DNA of 64,000 nt from Nocardia farcinica. GTDB lineage: Bacteria; Actinomycetota; Actinomycetes; Mycobacteriales; Mycobacteriaceae. Position numbers and translations under genes: made by a program. Within the stretch, counting starts at the first letter, position 1; every line of letters begins with the position of its first letter. Shown in pieces: positions 53,801-63,000 of the stretch. Below the pieces are notes generated by a model. That model searched no databases, was not told the origin of the DNA, and saw nothing but the letters and a program-made list of their open reading frames with translations. The stretch is taken from assembly GCF_001182745.1 (NCBI RefSeq), contig NZ_LN868939.1, forward strand, positions 496,001-560,000, written 5' to 3'.

Positions 53801-54139
53801 CTGGACTGGCACGTCGGCCTGGCCTTCCCCTGCCAGCGGCCCTTCGATCACCACGACGGCGTGGCCGAGGCCCCGCGCTGGCGCATCCTGCCCGATCGGG
53901 TCGGCTCGGACGCCTCCAACGCCTGGCAGGACGACATCGGCGGCGGCCCGCTCGGCTGGACCGAACTGCTGCTGAAGGCCGAGACCGTGCCCACCTATCT
54001 CGACCACGACTGGGGCCGGGACTGGGGCTCGCTGGAACGCTTCACGCCCTACGATCCGGCCGCGGAGCCGGCCACCATCGGGGTGCGCGTGGTGACCAGG
54101 CCGGGCACGGCCGACGACCCGCCGATCCGCGCCCGCTGA
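50894..54139 (+). CDS. arabinosyltransferase of the Emb family (copy 1)
   Basis: Encodes 1081 residues. It has an N-terminal beta-rich external domain (residues ~40-195), a multi-span GT-C core, and a C-terminal carbohydrate-binding region. The catalytic Asp pair is at 261-262 in ANTSDDGYILNMAR, and Met268 corresponds to Met306 of M. tuberculosis EmbB. FTPTKWTHHFGVYAGLAG and NGWWYVSSYGVPWWDK are further family marks. An Asn/Thr/Gly-rich insert lies near residues 775-805. It transfers arabinofuranose from decaprenyl-phosphate to wall arabinan. The tail lacks the family's usual GLWSPG ending. EmbA, B or C type is unclear. Confidence 0.9.
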   Translation: MRPDRTTRAFTRYRLIALVSGLLGFVLALLSPLLPVRQDRATLDWPQPDAASVSAPLVSYVPLRLDASLPCSVLGSGASTLLSTIPVASGQATSKGLVVSVADGTLTLLQRDVPLLSAPVAEIASCAEIRVEATDAATTAEFVGVSRADGTPFRNSVTRDIRPQMVGVFTDLDAGQLGGARVHADIDSRFSSTPSPLKLAVMIAAAVFTVIALVALHLLDTSDGRRARRFLPAHWWRFGPADGAVLGTLVLWHIIGANTSDDGYILNMARASERSGYMANYYRWFAVPEAPFGWSYEVLAWMAKVSAASPWMRLPTLLAGILCWLVISREVLPRLGARVRRNKVALWTAGLVFLAFWLPYDNGLRPEPLIAAGALLTWCSIERAIATGRLLPAAIAVLIAGFSLAAGPTGLICVAALIAGSRPVLQIIVKRARGGGGRGAGVFRYLSLLAPGLAAGTLVLIVVFADQTLSTVLEATRVRTLVGPNVAWFDERTRWDSLLMLAPDGSLARRFGVLLMLLCLLVSVLQVLRKGRIPGTSRGPSVRILGIVFASLLLMMFTPTKWTHHFGVYAGLAGSLAALAAVAVGTAAIRSPRNRALFAAAVLFLLAITFTGSNGWWYVSSYGVPWWDKAPLIAGKGLSTLFLGLTGVALLVAVWFHYREPYRRPRPGNGFDRVASAPLTIAAALLVLFEIASLAKGAVGQYPAYSIAKSNIESLRGNPCALADEVLVETNTADSLLQPYDAAPADGLAGEVTAFTPDGVARDLTADAEETASGGANTVDTGGENKTTNTTGAGTGGGTTAEAGINGSSVALPFGLDPARTPVLGSYQEDEQRQAALTTHWYRLDQNADDLRADPAYRVLAITAAGRIKSVDADGVETYGQELRVEYGVREADGSVRVLGSVLPLDIGPAPSWRTLRVPLDRLPGEVNAVRLVAVDNDITQRQWLAVTPPRLPRLATLNSVVGSTDPVLLDWHVGLAFPCQRPFDHHDGVAEAPRWRILPDRVGSDASNAWQDDIGGGPLGWTELLLKAETVPTYLDHDWGRDWGSLERFTPYDPAAEPATIGVRVVTRPGTADDPPIRAR

Positions 54140-54144
54140 CCGGC

Positions 54145-54175
54145 GCGGCTCCCGGTGACCGGCACCGGGAGCCGC
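54145..54175 (+). terminator. hairpin after emb copy 1
   Basis: GCGGCTCCCGGTG (54145-54157) pairs exactly with 54163-54175 around five bases, six bases after the emb stop. It has no T-run but is a strong stem. Confidence 0.6.
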
Positions 54176-54180
54176 ATCCC

Positions 54181-54209
54181 CAACCGTACGGTTGTCACGC
54201 AAACGTGAC
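54181..54209. promoter_or_regulatory. adjacent palindromes upstream of the 53-residue gene
   Basis: CAACCGTACGGTTG (54181-54194) is a perfect 14-bp palindrome. It abuts GTCACG-CAAA-CGTGAC (54194-54209), a perfect 6-bp inverted repeat. Two back-to-back dyads in a promoter-sized spacer suggest operator sites for the small gene at 54312. The regulator is unknown. Confidence 0.45.
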
Positions 54210-54311
54210 CGAATCCCGTTGCGCTACGGTGAGTTTCGTCGAAATGACACCTTCGTAACCGTTGCTTCGAAATGTGGGCACGCAGATGTTTCAGAACGTA
54301 TGGTGGTGGGT

Positions 54312-54473
54312 ATGACTGCAGCCTTCGATGACATGGATCTGCGCGATCTCGTCGATCTGCTCACCGACGAGGAGAAGCGTGAACTACGCCCGGCGGTGCT
54401 GCGGGTCCTCCACCGGCTTCCCGACCAGGAGGTGCTCCGCCGCGATTTATCCCGCCGGTTGCTCGAGGTGTGA
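54312..54473 (+). CDS. 53-residue acidic/basic helical small protein
   Basis: Encodes 53 residues starting MTAAFDDMDLRDLVDLLTDE, with helical, charged character and a basic C-terminal half (RVLHRLPDQEVLRRDLSRRL). An ATG at 54300 would add four residues. No membrane span, signal or known domain is seen. It lies between two convergent emb genes, is preceded by paired palindromes and followed by a strong terminator, so it is its own transcription unit. Function unknown; coding status is supported by clean codon use and context. Confidence 0.55.
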   Translation: MTAAFDDMDLRDLVDLLTDEEKRELRPAVLRVLHRLPDQEVLRRDLSRRLLEV

Positions 54474-54494
54474 CAGGTCAGCGGACGTACGAAC

Positions 54495-54534
54495 AAGGGC
54501 CGTGGTCGCGGAACACTCCGCGACCACGGCCCTT
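54495..54534. terminator. bidirectional terminator between the small gene and emb copy 2
   Basis: AAGGGCCGTGGTCGCGG (54495-54511) and its exact complement (54518-54534) form a 17-bp stem with a 6-base loop and A/T ends on both sides. It lies between the convergent genes ending at 54473 and 54548. Confidence 0.85.
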
Positions 54535-54547
54535 CCTCATGTGCGGG

Positions 54548-57500
54548 TCAGGACACCCGCATCGCACCCGGCGACCACAGCCCGTGCCGGGTGGTGGTCG
54601 TGGTGCTCAGCTCGGCGGGCACCGCGCTCTGGTCGTACTGGTCGTAGCGCTCGAGCGAGCCCCAGTCCCTGGCCCAGTCGTCCTTGAGATAGGTCGGAAT
54701 GGTGGTCGACCTGGCCAGCATCTGCGCGAAGCCGAGCGGGCCGCCGAACTCCTGAGCCTGCCAGGTGTTGGTGGAGCTCACCGCGAGCGGCCGGTCCGGC
54801 AGCACCCGGTAGCGCGGCACCTCGGCCACGCCGTTCTCGTGGAAGAACGGCCGCTGGCACGGGAACTGCAGACCGACGGCCCAGTCCAGCAGGATCGGCT
54901 GACGCGAGCCGAGGTAGTCGTCGAGCGACTGCAGGGTCGGCATCCGCGGCGGCGTGAACGCCAGCCACTGGTCGCCGATCAGGATGGGGTCGTTGGCCAC
55001 GATCCGCACCGCGTCGGCGTCGGGGGCGAGCTCGTCCAGCGGCACCCGCAGGTTGCGCCAGGACGGGAACGGGCCGATGTCACGCGGCAGGTACTCGCCC
55101 TGCTTGGTCACGGTGCCGTCGGGCCCGCGCTTGCCGTACTCGACCTTGAGTTCCTGGCCGTACTTCATCGCACCGGTGTCGTCGAAGGACAGCACCCGGC
55201 CGGCCGCCGAGATCACGATCAGCGGGCGATCCGCCGACCGCTGCGGCAGCGCGTACCAGCTCGACACCAGGTGCGCGGGCTGCTGCACCCCGGCCTGGTA
55301 GCTGCCCATCACCGGGGTGGTCGCCGGATCCAGGCCGAACGGCAGCGCCACGGTGCTGCCGTTCACGCCGCGGGCGCCCTGGCCGCCGCCGGTGCCCGCG
55401 TTCTCGCCCTCGGCGAAGGCCGCGCCGACCGACTGGGTGGAGGTGTTACCGGTGCCCGGCTTCACCTCGACGCTGTCGGCGGACAGGTCGTCCGGCACCC
55501 CGTTGGGATCGAAGCCGACCGGGTTCGCGCCGGCCAGCGGGTCGCCGTTCGCCGGCGGTTCGTTCGGATCGATGATCGGGGTGAGCTGTCCGTCGTTGGG
55601 GTCGGGTTCGACGAGCACGTCGTTGGCCAGGCCGCACATGTTGCCGCGCAAGGCGTCGACGTTCGAGCGCGCCAGCGAGTAGGCCGGGTACTGCGAGACC
55701 GCGCCCTTGGCCAGCGACAGCACCTCGAGCGCCACCATCAGGGCGGCGACCACGGTCAGCGGGATCGCCGCGAACTTGCGGATGCGCCTGCCGCGCACGG
55801 TCTTGGCCGAGGGCTGCGGCGCGGTGTAGTCCTCGCGCAGGGTGAACCAGGCCACCAGCGCCAGCGCGACACCGAACAACACCAGCATCAGCGTGTTCGA
55901 CTGGTAGCCGCGCAGCGAGATCTGCTTGTCGAACCACGGCACGCCGAAGCTGGAGACATACCAGTAGCCGTTGATACCCGAGAACGCGATGGCCAGCACG
56001 AACAACAGACCGGCCAGGAAGATCGCCCGGTTCTTGCGTGCCCGCAGCGCACTGGCCGACACCGCGACCGCCGTCACCGCGGCCAGCGAGCCCGCGATGC
56101 CCGCGTACGCGCCGAAGTGGTGGGTCCACTTCGTCGGGTTGAACATCATGAAGAAGATCGTGCCGAACACGATGCCCATCAACCGCCAGGTCGGTGCGCT
56201 GGCGATGCCGGGCACGCGCCTGCGCCGCAGCAGCACCAGCATGGTGGTGAACAGGCACAGCAGCATCACCAGGAAGGCGAACCGGCGCGAGAGGGACCCG
56301 TCCACCGTCTCGACGAACAGGTAGTAGTAGCGCAGGTAGTCCTCGTACCAGGCCAGGTTCGGGCCGGTCGCCTGGCGCACCCGGTTGGCCTCCTGGATGC
56401 CCGCGAACGTCTGGTCGCTGTAGACCACCGTCAACACCAGTAGGCCCGCCGCCGCGATCGGCGCGAGCAACGGCAGCGTGCCGTGCTCGCGGTGGCGGCG
56501 CACCACGATCCGCACCAGCGGCCGGGTACCGGCCAGCAGCGCGGCCACGCACATCAGCCCGGTCGGGGCCGCGGCCAGGGTGAACGCCGCGATCAGCACC
56601 GCCACCGCGGCGGGCAGCAGGCGCCCGGTCGCGATCGCGCGTTCGATGGAGACCCAGGTCAGCAGCGCGCCGAGCGCCACGATCGGCTCCGAGCGCAGGC
56701 CGTTGTCGAACGGCAGCCAGAACGCCAGGAACACCAGCCCGCCGGTCCACAGCGCCACCTTGCTGGTGCGCACCCCGCGCCCGAGCCGCGGCACCACCTC
56801 GCGGCTGATCACCATCCAGCACAGGATCGCGCAGAACAGCGCGGGCAGGCGCACCCACGGACTGGCCGTGGACACCTCGGCGAAGACCTGGATGACGTAG
56901 TAGTACCAGCCGAACGGCGCCTCCGGCACGCCGTACCAGCGGAAGTAGTTGGCCATGTAACCGGCCTCCGGCGCCACCCGGACCATGTTGAGGATGTAGC
57001 CGTCGTCGGAGGTGTTGGCGCCGATGAAGTGCCACAGCACCAGCGTGCCGAGCACCGCGCCGTCGGCCCAGGTCGGCTTGAACCAGTTGGCGGGCAGGAA
57101 CCGGCGGTGGCCGCGGCCGTCGCTGCCGTCCAGGCGGGCCAGCGCGGCCAGGGCGATGATCGTGCACAGCACCGCGGCCAGCATCGCGGTCAGCTTGATC
57201 CAGGTGGGGCTGGAGCTGAACCGGGTGTCGACGGTCATGTCGAAGCTCAGCCCGGCGGGCACCGCACCCTCGAGATCGGAGAACACCCCCACCACCTGCG
57301 GCCGGAAGTCACCGGGCATGGTGCCCTCGACCGGCACGCGCACCAGTTCGGTCTGCCCCGGCGCGCCACCCTGGACCGGCCGCTCGATCTCGCGCTGCAT
57401 GCCCTCGAACACCGCGGTGGTGCGGGCGTTGTCGGAGGCGATGCGGATGGCCGAGCACTCGCCCATCCGCGCCCGCTCGGCCGAGGCGACCACGGCGTTG

Positions 57501-57883
57501 CGGTTCACCACGTCCACCGAGTTCTCCGAGACCCGGACGAACATCGCCTCCAGCGCCGCGCGGTCGCCCTGCGGCGGCGCGGTGGCCAGCAGCATGCCGC
57601 CCTGCGCGGGCAGCGCGTCCACGGCCGAACACGGGATGCTCGCGGCGAGGTCGATCGGCACCTGCGCCATCAGCGGCGCCTGCACGTTCTGCAGCGTGCC
57701 GCCCTGCGGCCAGTTCAACACCGCCACGGTCTGCTTGACCGGCAGGAACGGGGTCGCCAACGCCAGCAGAGCGCCCAGCGCGCCGACCACGAGGGCGATT
57801 ATTCGCGCGGTTCGGAAATCCCGCGGACGAACCTCGGGAGCGGCGGGTGGCTTCGTCAAGACAGCAGTAGCGGCGTCGGGCAC
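54548..57883 (-). CDS. arabinosyltransferase of the Emb family (copy 2)
   Basis: Encodes 1111 residues from a GTG at 57883, with the same domain order as copy 1: beta-rich external domain, GT-C membrane core with DD at 293-294 (ANTSDDGYILNM), and a C-terminal carbohydrate-binding region. Met300 is the EmbB Met306 equivalent. The ending TRHGLWSPGAMRVS is the classical one for EmbB/EmbC, and GYMANYFRWYGVPEAPFGWY and FNPTKWTHHFGAYAG are family motifs. It lies on the strand opposite to copy 1, unlike the embCAB operon. It is divergent from the cyclophilin gene. Subtype uncertain; it looks closer to EmbB/C than copy 1 at the tail. Confidence 0.9.
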   Translation of the reverse strand: MPDAATAVLTKPPAAPEVRPRDFRTARIIALVVGALGALLALATPFLPVKQTVAVLNWPQGGTLQNVQAPLMAQVPIDLAASIPCSAVDALPAQGGMLLATAPPQGDRAALEAMFVRVSENSVDVVNRNAVVASAERARMGECSAIRIASDNARTTAVFEGMQREIERPVQGGAPGQTELVRVPVEGTMPGDFRPQVVGVFSDLEGAVPAGLSFDMTVDTRFSSSPTWIKLTAMLAAVLCTIIALAALARLDGSDGRGHRRFLPANWFKPTWADGAVLGTLVLWHFIGANTSDDGYILNMVRVAPEAGYMANYFRWYGVPEAPFGWYYYVIQVFAEVSTASPWVRLPALFCAILCWMVISREVVPRLGRGVRTSKVALWTGGLVFLAFWLPFDNGLRSEPIVALGALLTWVSIERAIATGRLLPAAVAVLIAAFTLAAAPTGLMCVAALLAGTRPLVRIVVRRHREHGTLPLLAPIAAAGLLVLTVVYSDQTFAGIQEANRVRQATGPNLAWYEDYLRYYYLFVETVDGSLSRRFAFLVMLLCLFTTMLVLLRRRRVPGIASAPTWRLMGIVFGTIFFMMFNPTKWTHHFGAYAGIAGSLAAVTAVAVSASALRARKNRAIFLAGLLFVLAIAFSGINGYWYVSSFGVPWFDKQISLRGYQSNTLMLVLFGVALALVAWFTLREDYTAPQPSAKTVRGRRIRKFAAIPLTVVAALMVALEVLSLAKGAVSQYPAYSLARSNVDALRGNMCGLANDVLVEPDPNDGQLTPIIDPNEPPANGDPLAGANPVGFDPNGVPDDLSADSVEVKPGTGNTSTQSVGAAFAEGENAGTGGGQGARGVNGSTVALPFGLDPATTPVMGSYQAGVQQPAHLVSSWYALPQRSADRPLIVISAAGRVLSFDDTGAMKYGQELKVEYGKRGPDGTVTKQGEYLPRDIGPFPSWRNLRVPLDELAPDADAVRIVANDPILIGDQWLAFTPPRMPTLQSLDDYLGSRQPILLDWAVGLQFPCQRPFFHENGVAEVPRYRVLPDRPLAVSSTNTWQAQEFGGPLGFAQMLARSTTIPTYLKDDWARDWGSLERYDQYDQSAVPAELSTTTTTRHGLWSPGAMRVS

Positions 57884-57961
57884 GAATGGCAATGCTAGCC
57901 GTAAGCCGAAAACTCGACCCGACTTGCTGACCCCCGGCGGCGGGGATGGAAAGGTGGGGGT

Positions 57962-58459
57962 ATGACCAAGGTGAATCTGGAGACGAATTTCGGACCGATC
58001 GTCCTGGAGCTGGACGACGCCAAGGCGCCGGAGACGGTGCGCAACTTCGTGGATTACGTGAACTCGGGCCACTACAACGGCACGATCTTCCACCGGGTGA
58101 TTCCCGGCTTCATGATCCAGGGCGGCGGATTCGAGCCGGGAATGCGGCAGAAGGGCACCAAGGCCCCCATTCAGAACGAGGCCGCCAACGGCCTCAAGAA
58201 CGACAAGTACACCGTCGCGATGGCGCGGACCAACGACCCGCATTCGGCCACCGCGCAGTTCTTCATCAACGTCGCCGACAACGCCTTCCTCAACCACACC
58301 GCCCCGAGCCCGTCCGGCTGGGGCTACGCGGTCTTCGGCCAGGTCGTCGACGGCACCGACGTGGTCGACAAGATCGCCGGTGTGTCCACCGGTTCGGCGG
58401 GCATGCACCAGGACGTCCCGGTCGACGACGTGATCATCACCTCCGCCAGCCTCGCCTGA
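57962..58459 (+). CDS. cyclophilin-type peptidyl-prolyl cis-trans isomerase
   Basis: Encodes 165 residues. The cyclophilin core is complete: [20 protein letters not shown] with [12 protein letters not shown] (catalytic Arg, Phe, Gln), [18 protein letters not shown], and [20 protein letters not shown] with the drug-binding tryptophan. It speeds proline isomerisation during folding. No signal peptide is present, so it is cytoplasmic, like PpiA/PpiB. It is a single-gene unit ending in a strong terminator before accD4. Confidence 0.92.
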   Translation: MTKVNLETNFGPIVLELDDAKAPETVRNFVDYVNSGHYNGTIFHRVIPGFMIQGGGFEPGMRQKGTKAPIQNEAANGLKNDKYTVAMARTNDPHSATAQFFINVADNAFLNHTAPSPSGWGYAVFGQVVDGTDVVDKIAGVSTGSAGMHQDVPVDDVIITSASLA

Positions 58460-58484
58460 GCAGCCTGAGCGGGGTCAGACCGAT

Positions 58485-58517
58485 CGGGCCGCCCACCTTG
58501 CACGGGTGGGCGGCCCG
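58485..58517. terminator. hairpin between cyclophilin and accD4 genes
   Basis: CGGGCCGCCCACC (58485-58497) pairs exactly with 58505-58517 around seven bases, between convergent stops at 58459 and 58535. No T-run. Confidence 0.65.
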
Positions 58518-58534
58518 ACGTCTGTCCGCGAGCG

Positions 58535-60079
58535 TCAGAGCGGTAGCAGGTGGTGTTTGCGCGGGTTGCGGGCCAGCTTCTTGTCCCGTAGCAGATGCAG
58601 GGCGCGGCGCAGCTCCAGCCGGGTGGCCGAGGGCTCGATGACGGCGTCGATGTAGCCGCGCTCGGCCGCCACCCACGGCGTGGCCACGGTCGCGTTGTAG
58701 AAGTCGATCATCTGCTGGCGCATGGCGGCGCGCTGGTCCTCCGGCGCCGCGGCCAGCTGCTTGCCGCCGATCAGGCTGACGGCGCTCTCGGCGCCCATCA
58801 CCGCGATGCGGGCGGTCGGCCAGGCCAGGTTGACGTCCGCGCCGAGCTGCTTGGACCCCATCACCGCGTAGCCGCCGCCGTAAGACTTGCGGATCACCAC
58901 CGTCACCTTCGGCACGGTCGCCTCCACGAAGGAGAACAGGAACCGGCCGCCGCGTTTGATGACGCCGATCTTCTCCTGCTCCACGCCGGGCAGGAAGCCG
59001 GGGGTGTCCACCACGAACACCAGCGGGATCTCGAAGGCGTCGCACAGTCGCACGAAGTGCGCGGCCTTGTCGGAGGCGCGGGCGTCCAGCGCGCCGGCGT
59101 ACACCAGCGGCTGGTTGGCCACCACCCCGACGCTGCGGCCGTCGACCCGGGCGAAACCGGTGATGATGTTGCGGCCCGCGGTCGCGCCGATCTCGTGGAA
59201 GTCGCCGTCGTCGAAGATCCGCAGCAGGATCTCGTGCATGTCGTAGCCGGCATTGTCGGAGTCGGGCACGATCGAGTCGAGTTCGCGGTCGCTGTCGGTG
59301 ATCTCCGGCTCCAGACCGGGGTTGACCACCGGCGGCAGCTCCTGGCAGCTGGTCGGCAGGAAGCTGAGGTAGTCGCGCACCCACTGGAACGCGGCCTTCT
59401 CGTCCTTGGCGACGTGATGGATGTTGCCGTATTCGGCCTGGCTCTGCGCGCCGCCGAGTTCCTCGAGGCTCACGTCCTCACCGGTGACCTCGCGGATCAC
59501 CTTGGGCCCGGTGACGAACATGTACGCCTCTTCGGTCGCCACCACCACGTCGGTGTTGATCGGGGCGTACACCGCGCCGCCCGCGCACTTGCCGAGGATC
59601 ATCGACACCTGCGGCACCAGCCCGGACAGCGGTTCCTGCCTGCGGCCCAGTTCGGCGTACCAGGCCAGCGAGGTCACCGCCTCCTGCACGCGCGCGCCGC
59701 CGGAGTCGTTGATGCCGACGACCGGGCAGCCGACCTTGGCCGCGTACTCCATGATGTAGGCGACCTTGCGGCCGAACATCTCACCGACCGAGCCGCCGTA
59801 GACGGTCTGGTCGTGCGAGAACACCGCCACCGGCCGCCCGTCCACCAGGCCGTGGCCGGTGACCACGCCGTCGCCGTAGAGGGCCGCCGGGTCGCCGGGT
59901 TTGCGCACCAGCGCACCGATTTCCACGAAGGTTCCCGGATCGAGCAGCATGTTGATCCGGTCGCGGGCGCTGGGAATGCCCTTCTTCGCCCGCTTCGCGA
60001 CCCCCGCTTCACCCGCGGGCTCCTGCGCAAGCTCGAGGCGCTTACGCAGGTCTGCGAGTTTCTCGGCAGTAGTGCTCAC
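58535..60079 (-). CDS. accD4: acyl-CoA carboxylase beta subunit AccD4
   Basis: Encodes 514 residues with the two crotonase-like halves of a carboxyltransferase: [40 protein letters not shown] and [11 protein letters not shown] in the N-half; [20 protein letters not shown] and [18 protein letters not shown] in the C-half. AccD4, with an alpha subunit, carboxylates a long-chain (C24-26) acyl-CoA to supply the extender that Pks13 condenses into mycolic acid. Its start overlaps the pks13 stop (ATGA), giving a coupled pks13-accD4 operon like Rv3800c-Rv3799c. fadD32 would lie beyond the window. Confidence 0.92.
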   Translation of the reverse strand: MSTTAEKLADLRKRLELAQEPAGEAGVAKRAKKGIPSARDRINMLLDPGTFVEIGALVRKPGDPAALYGDGVVTGHGLVDGRPVAVFSHDQTVYGGSVGEMFGRKVAYIMEYAAKVGCPVVGINDSGGARVQEAVTSLAWYAELGRRQEPLSGLVPQVSMILGKCAGGAVYAPINTDVVVATEEAYMFVTGPKVIREVTGEDVSLEELGGAQSQAEYGNIHHVAKDEKAAFQWVRDYLSFLPTSCQELPPVVNPGLEPEITDSDRELDSIVPDSDNAGYDMHEILLRIFDDGDFHEIGATAGRNIITGFARVDGRSVGVVANQPLVYAGALDARASDKAAHFVRLCDAFEIPLVFVVDTPGFLPGVEQEKIGVIKRGGRFLFSFVEATVPKVTVVIRKSYGGGYAVMGSKQLGADVNLAWPTARIAVMGAESAVSLIGGKQLAAAPEDQRAAMRQQMIDFYNATVATPWVAAERGYIDAVIEPSATRLELRRALHLLRDKKLARNPRKHHLLPL

Positions 60080-63000
60080 TTGTCCCCTTTCGCCTCCATC
60101 GCAACAAGCTTCGCGGTCAGGTCGGCACCGATCTTCGCGATCCGCGGTTCGTCGACGATCTGCAGATGATCGCCGGGAATGTGGACGACCTGGAGATGCG
60201 GGAGGTACTCGTCCCAGCCGCCGTTGGGCTTGCGCTCGGCGAACCTGGGCTCCAGCTCGATCATGCCGTCGTGGTAGCGATCCGCCAGGTACAGCACCAC
60301 GTCGCCGTCGTAGCGCGAGGGCGTGGTGCGGGCCAGGTGCCTGCTCTCGATCCAGGAGGTGCGCTGATGTTCGAGCACGCCGCCGGGGATCTTGGCACCG
60401 CTGATCTTGATCAGATCGCTGATCATCTTGAACTGCTCTTCGTCCGAGGCCGCCGCCAGCTCCTCGAGCTGGGCGCGGTCGAGCTCGGCGTCGATGCCGT
60501 AGGTCTTGCGCGCGAAGGCCTGGTAGCGCTCGATCCGGCGCACCCGCTCCTCGGGGCTGTTGTCCTCGTCCCGGGTCGGGATGGCCAGGTCGATCAGTCC
60601 GACCACCCGCACGTCGGCGCCCTCGGCGCGCAGCAACTGCGCGACCTGCAACGCGAACACCGCGCCCAGCGACCAGCCGTACAGCACGAACGGCCCGTCC
60701 CCCTGGATGCGGCGCAGCTCGGGGATATACTGCTTGGCCCGCTGCTCGATGTCGCCGTCCACCCGCTCGAACCCGTACATCGGGGTGTGCGCGGGCAGCC
60801 GCTTGAGCAACGGCTCGTAGACGAGGGTGTTGCCGCCGGAGGGATGGAACACGAACACCGGCACGGCGTCGGAGCCTTCGGGGCGCGGGCGCAGCGGGCG
60901 CACGAAGCCGTCGATCTCGGCGCCGCTGTCCTGGCGTTCGCGCACGATGTCGGCGAGCTGCTCGATGGTCTCGCAGTCGAGCACGTCGTCGACGGTCACC
61001 TCGGCCTTGATCCGCTCGGACAGGCGCGCCGCCAGCTTCTCGGCGACCTCCTCTTCGAGGATCGGCAGGGTGTTGAAGATGCCGCCCGCCGACTTGCCGG
61101 TGACGATCGCCCAGGTCGCGTAGGTGAGCCGTTCGGCCGCGTCGCGCGGGGGCACGTCGTCCTCGTCGACGGCGGCCAGCGCCTCACCGAAGGCGGCGGC
61201 CTCCTGATCGACCGGAGCGGGGTCGGCCACAGCGGGGTCGGCCACAGCGGGTTCGGCCGGAGCGTCGGCCGCCGTGCCCGAATCCTGGCTGCCCACCGCG
61301 GTTTCCAGTGCCGCGACCGGATCCTCGCCCGCCTCCATCGCGGCACGCGCGGCGGTGACGAAGTCGGCGTCGACGGTGATCTCCTCGCCCGCGGCCTGCT
61401 TCTCGGCGATGGCGGCGACCTGGTCACGGTGCTCGATCGCGTAGCGCAGCACCTTGCCGACCTCGGTGAGGTTGGCATCGCGCACGGCCTGGATCTGCAG
61501 CTGCGGAATGTCGAACTCGTACTCGACGCGGTTCTTGATCCGCATCGCCATCAGCGAGTCCAGACCAAGCTCCATGAGCGGGATCTCCATCGGCAGGTCC
61601 TCGACCGCGTAGCCCATCGACTCGGCGACGATCAGCGCCAGCCGTTCCTCGATGGTCTGGCTGCCGTTGGGGTCCCACCGGTCACCGGCCTGCTCGAGCA
61701 CCTCGGGCTCGGCGGCGGGCGCCGCGGCGGTGGCGGTGCTCGGCGCGGCGACCGCCGGGGTGGGCAGCGGCGCGCCGGAGGTGACCACGGCGTCGAAGAT
61801 CAGCCGGAACTGCGCGTCCTCCTTGGCGTGCACCTGCACCGAGGCACCGCCCGGATGCGGGGTGAGCGTGGTGGTCAGGGTGCCCGCGGCCGGGACGGCG
61901 CCGTGCGCGAGCGAGGCGCCGACGGTCACGTCGGCGAGCACCTGCGCGGCGGCGGCGCGGACCAGCTCGGCCGGGTCGGTCACCGCGCTCGCCTGGACCT
62001 CCCACACGTGCCTGCCGTCGGGCAGCGCGACGTGCGCGCCGGGCACGCGGCCGGTGCCGCTGCCGGTGGCCATCCGCGCGGCGGGCCAGAACTCCTTGCG
62101 CACGAAGGTGGTGCGCGGGATGTCGGCGTAGTCGCCCGCGGGCAGCAGCGAGGACAGGTCGACGGCGTGACCGTGCACGTAGAGCTGGGCGAGGGCGGAG
62201 ATCACACCCGCCGACTCGTCTTCCTTGCGCTTGAGCGTGGGGATGAGCTGGGCGTCGTGCAGGCCGGCGGCGAAGGTGGTGCCGAGCACCTGCATCAGCG
62301 CCACCGAGTTGGGCGCGAGCTCGAGGAAGGTGGTGTGGCCGCTGTCCACCGCGAGCTTCACCGCGTTGGTGAAGTACACGCTGTGGCGCATGTTGGTGAC
62401 CCAGTAGTCCTCGTCGTGCACCGGGTCGTGGCCGGGACGGTAGTACTTCTCCTTGTGCACCGTCGAGTACAGGCCCGCGCGCAGCCGGGTCGGCTCGATG
62501 CCGGCCAGCTCGGCGGCCAGCTCGCCGAGCAGCGGGTCCATCTGCGAGGTGTGGCCTGCGCCGCGGGTCTGCAGCACGCGGGCGAACTTGCCCGCCTCCT
62601 CGACCTTGGCGACGATCGCCTGCACCTGCTCGTACGGTCCGCCGATGACGGTGTTGGTCGGCGCGGCGTAGACGGCGACCTCGACGTCGGGGTAGTCGGT
62701 GAGCATGGCCTCGACCTCGGCGGCGCTCAGCTCGACCAGCGCCATGTTGCGCACGTCGTCGTCGCTGATCATCTGCTCGCCCTCGCCCATCAGGCGGGAC
62801 CGGGCGCAGATCACCCGGACCGCGTCCTCGAGGGTGAGACCACCGGCGATGTAGGCGCCCGCGACCTCGCCCATCGAATGGCCGACCACCGCTTCGGGTT
62901 CCGCGCCGTGCGCGCGCAGCAGCGCGGCCAGGCCGATCTGGATGGTGAAGATGCCGACCTGCGAGGTGCCGACGTTGTAGTCCTGGGCGTCGTCGAGGAT

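Noticed and set aside
50984..54202. 1072-residue minus-strand frame opposite emb copy 1
   Set aside because: It is an antisense shadow; the plus-strand product has full Emb motifs and the minus product is low-complexity Arg/Gly/His.
58595..60169. 524-residue plus-strand frame opposite accD4
   Set aside because: It is a shadow of accD4, with no domain and an unnatural His/Val/Gly composition.
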